DNA from: CAZEAC01 sp964510065 | Lineage (GTDB): Bacteria > Bdellovibrionota_C > UBA2361 > CAIXSY01 | DNA: 9,401 bases | NCBI GenBank assembly: GCA_964510065.1 | Contig: CAZEAC010000124.1 | Span: 1-9,401 of the forward strand | Direction of reading: 5' to 3' | Shown here: one piece after another, positions 7,207-9,401 of the stretch | How positions within the stretch are numbered: the stretch's first letter is position 1 | Layout: every line of letters starts with the position of its first letter | Made by a program: the position numbers and the translations under genes | Notes under the pieces: model-generated | Database searches by the model: none | What the model was told of the DNA's origin: nothing | The model's input: only the letters and a program-made list of their open reading frames with translations

Positions 7207-8484
7207 ATGATTAATGAAATTTCTTTAGCTGCAGTTCAACAATCAAGACATGGAGCAGGCGCAAGGAAGCCGCTCTATGACTCTTACTGTTTTGCGAACA
7301 TTCCCGGTACGGTAGCGAAACTGCTAGGTGTGCCTCACAGTCAGTCCCTTCCTGAAAGCTGCTGGAAAGGACTTGGTGAGAAATTCGACAAGATAGTTTT
7401 CTTTTTTGTGGATGCTTTTGGTTGGCGTTTCATCGAGAAGGCATGCGATCAGATTCCCTTTTTTCGCGAGATGGCCGAACAAGGAGTGCTGTCTAAGCTT
7501 ACGAGCCAGTTTCCATCGACCACTGCAGTTCATGTCACTACGGCGCACACTGCGCTTCCTGTTGGACTCCATGGGGTTTACGAGTGGAACTATTACGAGC
7601 CGCTGCTCGATAGAATGATTATGCCGCTTCCTTTTTCCGAATGTGGCGCTAAAGCGAGAAGCACACTTCTTAAAGATGGTGTCGTTGCTTCGGAGATTTT
7701 GCCGCGTAGCGCCTTTTATACGCATCTCGTGGGCGCCGGGATGAGACCGGTGCTCTTTCAACATGAAGACTATGCTTTTGAGCCTTACAATAAGGTCGTA
7801 TGCGATGGTGCCGAAATTGTGGCTTATGATTCTTATTCGCTAGGGCTTCAAGAACTTGCGCGGAGAGTGAGCGTCGATCCAGGCCCCGCATACTACTTCT
7901 TTTACTTTGATGGTGTCGACTCAGCGGCACACTGGTATGGACCGAATTCTCCGGAATGTTTTGAACAGCAGAAAAAGTTTTTTGGCGCGCTCGAAATGGA
8001 TTTCATGAAGAAATGCCAAGCGTCTAAAGAATCGACTCTATTTTTGCTCTCAGCGGATCATGGCGTCGCCGAGATGGATTACAATACGACTATGTATGTC
8101 GATAAGGAAGTCGCTGCGATTCTGCCGCTGATTCAATGTGGTCGAAATAATCAGCCAATGGTTCCGGCGGGCTCAAGCCGCGACTTTTTCCTGCATATTC
8201 GCACAGGCTCGGAGGATGAAGCGGTCGCAATGCTTGGTAAGTACTTCGGGACGCGAGCCGAAGTACTTCTTGTAAAAGATCTTATCGATGGTGGCTACTT
8301 CGGTGATCCGCGCAGCCTAAGTTCGGCGTTTCTGGGACGGGTCGGGAATGTCGTTGTGCTTCCGGGCGAGGGGCAGTCGGTCTTTTGGTTTGGTGACGGC
8401 AGGTTCGCGAAGAAGTTTGTCGGCAATCACGGTGGGCTTTCTGCTCGAGAGATGGAGATTCCGTTTTTAGCGTGGGCGCCGTGA
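7207..8484 (+). CDS. Cytoplasmic alkaline-phosphatase-superfamily enzyme (nucleotide pyrophosphatase/phosphodiesterase type)
   Basis: Hydrolyses a phosphate monoester, diester or pyrophosphate bond with two metal ions; the substrate is unknown. All expected active-site elements of the type I phosphodiesterase/nucleotide pyrophosphatase family can be lined up: Asp69 in VDAFGW, the nucleophile Thr106 in FPSTTA, Asn128 after HGVYEW, Asp238 and His242 in FDGVDSAAHWYG, Asp284-His285 in SADHG, and His408 in GNHGG. The 425 residues have no signal peptide or membrane segment, unlike the many exported members, so it should act in the cytoplasm. It lies 27 bp after the dehydrogenase gene and is probably the last gene of the aldolase transcript, which suggests a phosphorylated metabolite as substrate; this is inference. 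The ATG has only a weak ribosome site (GTAGGC, too close), with no better start nearby. It ends 7 nt before a convergent gene. Confidence 0.9.
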   Translation: MINEISLAAVQQSRHGAGARKPLYDSYCFANIPGTVAKLLGVPHSQSLPESCWKGLGEKFDKIVFFFVDAFGWRFIEKACDQIPFFREMAEQGVLSKLTSQFPSTTAVHVTTAHTALPVGLHGVYEWNYYEPLLDRMIMPLPFSECGAKARSTLLKDGVVASEILPRSAFYTHLVGAGMRPVLFQHEDYAFEPYNKVVCDGAEIVAYDSYSLGLQELARRVSVDPGPAYYFFYFDGVDSAAHWYGPNSPECFEQQKKFFGALEMDFMKKCQASKESTLFLLSADHGVAEMDYNTTMYVDKEVAAILPLIQCGRNNQPMVPAGSSRDFFLHIRTGSEDEAVAMLGKYFGTRAEVLLVKDLIDGGYFGDPRSLSSAFLGRVGNVVVLPGEGQSVFWFGDGRFAKKFVGNHGGLSAREMEIPFLAWAP

Positions 8485-8491
8485 AGATCGG

Positions 8492-9401
8492 TTAAAGTCC
8501 CGCAAGTTGCGCCAATTGTGGCTTGAGTCTGGCAAGAATCCTATCGCGGAATCCGCCCCGATCAAGAAGAAATGAAATAGATTGATTTATCTGCGGCAGG
8601 AGTTCGGAAAGTTCGGGTCTTGCCGCGAATGAAATATCAGCCATATCAAGCAAGGTCTCTGTAGTATCGAAGAGAAGCTCGAAATCGTGGAGGTAGCGAA
8701 GCGCGATATCATGAACGATTAATGAGTTTGCAAGATAAAGATGCGCCCCCCGTTTTACGCCCTTCACGAGCATTCTATCAATAGCTTCGTCATCACTGTC
8801 GACTACTATGAGCTCTTCGTCGGACTTTTGAAGCTTAGTATTGGCGATAAGATGCGGCAATGAGTCGCGGAGCACCGCAATTTTGTACGGTTTCGTGATC
8901 AGATCGTCGATCGAGGTGGGATAGGGCAACGCCGGAAGATCTTTTGATGGTTTTTTGCGAATAAGCACGCTTAGCCCCACTTTTTGCAGTGGAGTAGTAA
9001 AGAGCACCTGATGACTGCCACGGGGAGTCATCATCATTGGTCCGAATAAATCGATAGTGCCTTTTCGAAGCTCTTCCAGGTAACGGGGAAAGGGGAGAAG
9101 TTCGATGGAGACCTCACGCTGCAGCGAAACGCCGAGAAGCCTGCAAAACTCGGGAAGTATGCCTGGCGGGATCGGTTCGCCAAAAGTTGGACGCCGATCG
9201 TAGAGCCAGTAATAGCCAACATAAAGCCCAATTTTTAGCGGTCGTTTCCCAAGGATTTCGGAGAGCGCCTGCGGTTTCGTTTCGGAACGCACTATTTCAC
9301 GAATTGCACTCGAGAAGCCGTCCATATCTATCTTTACTGAAAGAAAGCCTGAGTCATGTTTGGAAATCTTTCCGAGTCGCACATCTTCATCATACATCCA
9401 G
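8492..9401 (-). CDS. Solute-binding-protein family 3-like domain protein (5' end beyond window)
   Basis: The C-terminal 250 or so residues look like the bilobed periplasmic binding fold used by polar amino acid transporters and by some sensor proteins. Counting from an ATG at 9397, the first strand KIGLYVGYYW (55-64) is followed by a P-E-F-C-R-LLGV helix (82-90), PFPRYLEELRKGTIDLFGPM (102-121) and TPRGSHQVLFTTP (124-136), matching the family's ID-L-x-G-x-x-x-TPxR region. The arginine that usually binds the ligand's carboxylate aligns with Gly127, with Arg126 next to it, so the ligand may not be a standard amino acid. The first 54 residues contain no signal peptide, and the frame stays open to the right edge (a Trp codon precedes the ATG), so the real start, and perhaps a signal or another domain, probably lies outside. 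It ends with TAA at 8492 and is convergent with the phosphatase gene. Confidence 0.8.
   Translation of the reverse strand, partial: WMYDEDVRLGKISKHDSGFLSVKIDMDGFSSAIREIVRSETKPQALSEILGKRPLKIGLYVGYYWLYDRRPTFGEPIPPGILPEFCRLLGVSLQREVSIELLPFPRYLEELRKGTIDLFGPMMMTPRGSHQVLFTTPLQKVGLSVLIRKKPSKDLPALPYPTSIDDLITKPYKIAVLRDSLPHLIANTKLQKSDEELIVVDSDDEAIDRMLVKGVKRGAHLYLANSLIVHDIALRYLHDFELLFDTTETLLDMADISFAARPELSELLPQINQSISFLLDRGGFRDRILARLKPQLAQLAGL

Overview
The window carries eight protein-coding genes packed tightly on both strands, two of which run off an edge. I see no rRNA, tRNA, CRISPR array, insertion sequence, integrase or phage gene. It looks like an ordinary chromosomal stretch of a Gram-negative bacterium: there is a canonical lipoprotein signal (LAGC), a Sec-type signal peptide, a probable lipoprotein-type aldose epimerase and a solute-binding-protein fold. 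Base composition looks close to balanced and fairly even across the window. I cannot place the organism further. A deep-branching, delta-proteobacteria-like lineage would fit, but that is a guess.

Left block, minus strand, 2658 down to 1: a two-gene operon. A small lipoprotein (178 aa) is followed 11 nt later by a large envelope protein of at least 703 residues that leaves the left edge. The large protein has a signal peptide, a region predicted periplasmic, one membrane segment and a long helical, probably coiled-coil, cytoplasmic part. I recognise neither family; this is the least explained part of the window.

Middle block, plus strand, 2815-4887: a probably exported aldose 1-epimerase (galM type) and, after only GAG, the tRNA uridine-34 hydroxylase trhO, in the same reading frame. 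This block is divergent from the left one; about 156 bp between them must hold both promoters.

Right block, plus strand, 5102-8484: class I fructose-bisphosphate aldolase, a D-2-hydroxyacid dehydrogenase of the glycerate dehydrogenase/hydroxypyruvate reductase kind, and a cytoplasmic alkaline-phosphatase-superfamily phosphodiesterase/phosphatase. Gaps are 26-27 bp, so one transcript is likely. A perfect 8-3-8 inverted repeat lies 32 nt upstream of the aldolase start and is the best candidate regulatory site in the window. Together these enzymes point to three-carbon and sugar-phosphate metabolism.

Right edge, minus strand, 9401-8492: a family-3-type solute-binding domain, convergent with the phosphatase gene (7 nt apart) and open to the right edge. 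It has no visible signal peptide, so its true N-terminus is probably outside the window.

I found no clear new defence or mobile system. The points most worth a second look are the lipoprotein/coiled-coil envelope pair, the exported epimerase, the operator-like palindrome and the three-gene carbon cluster.
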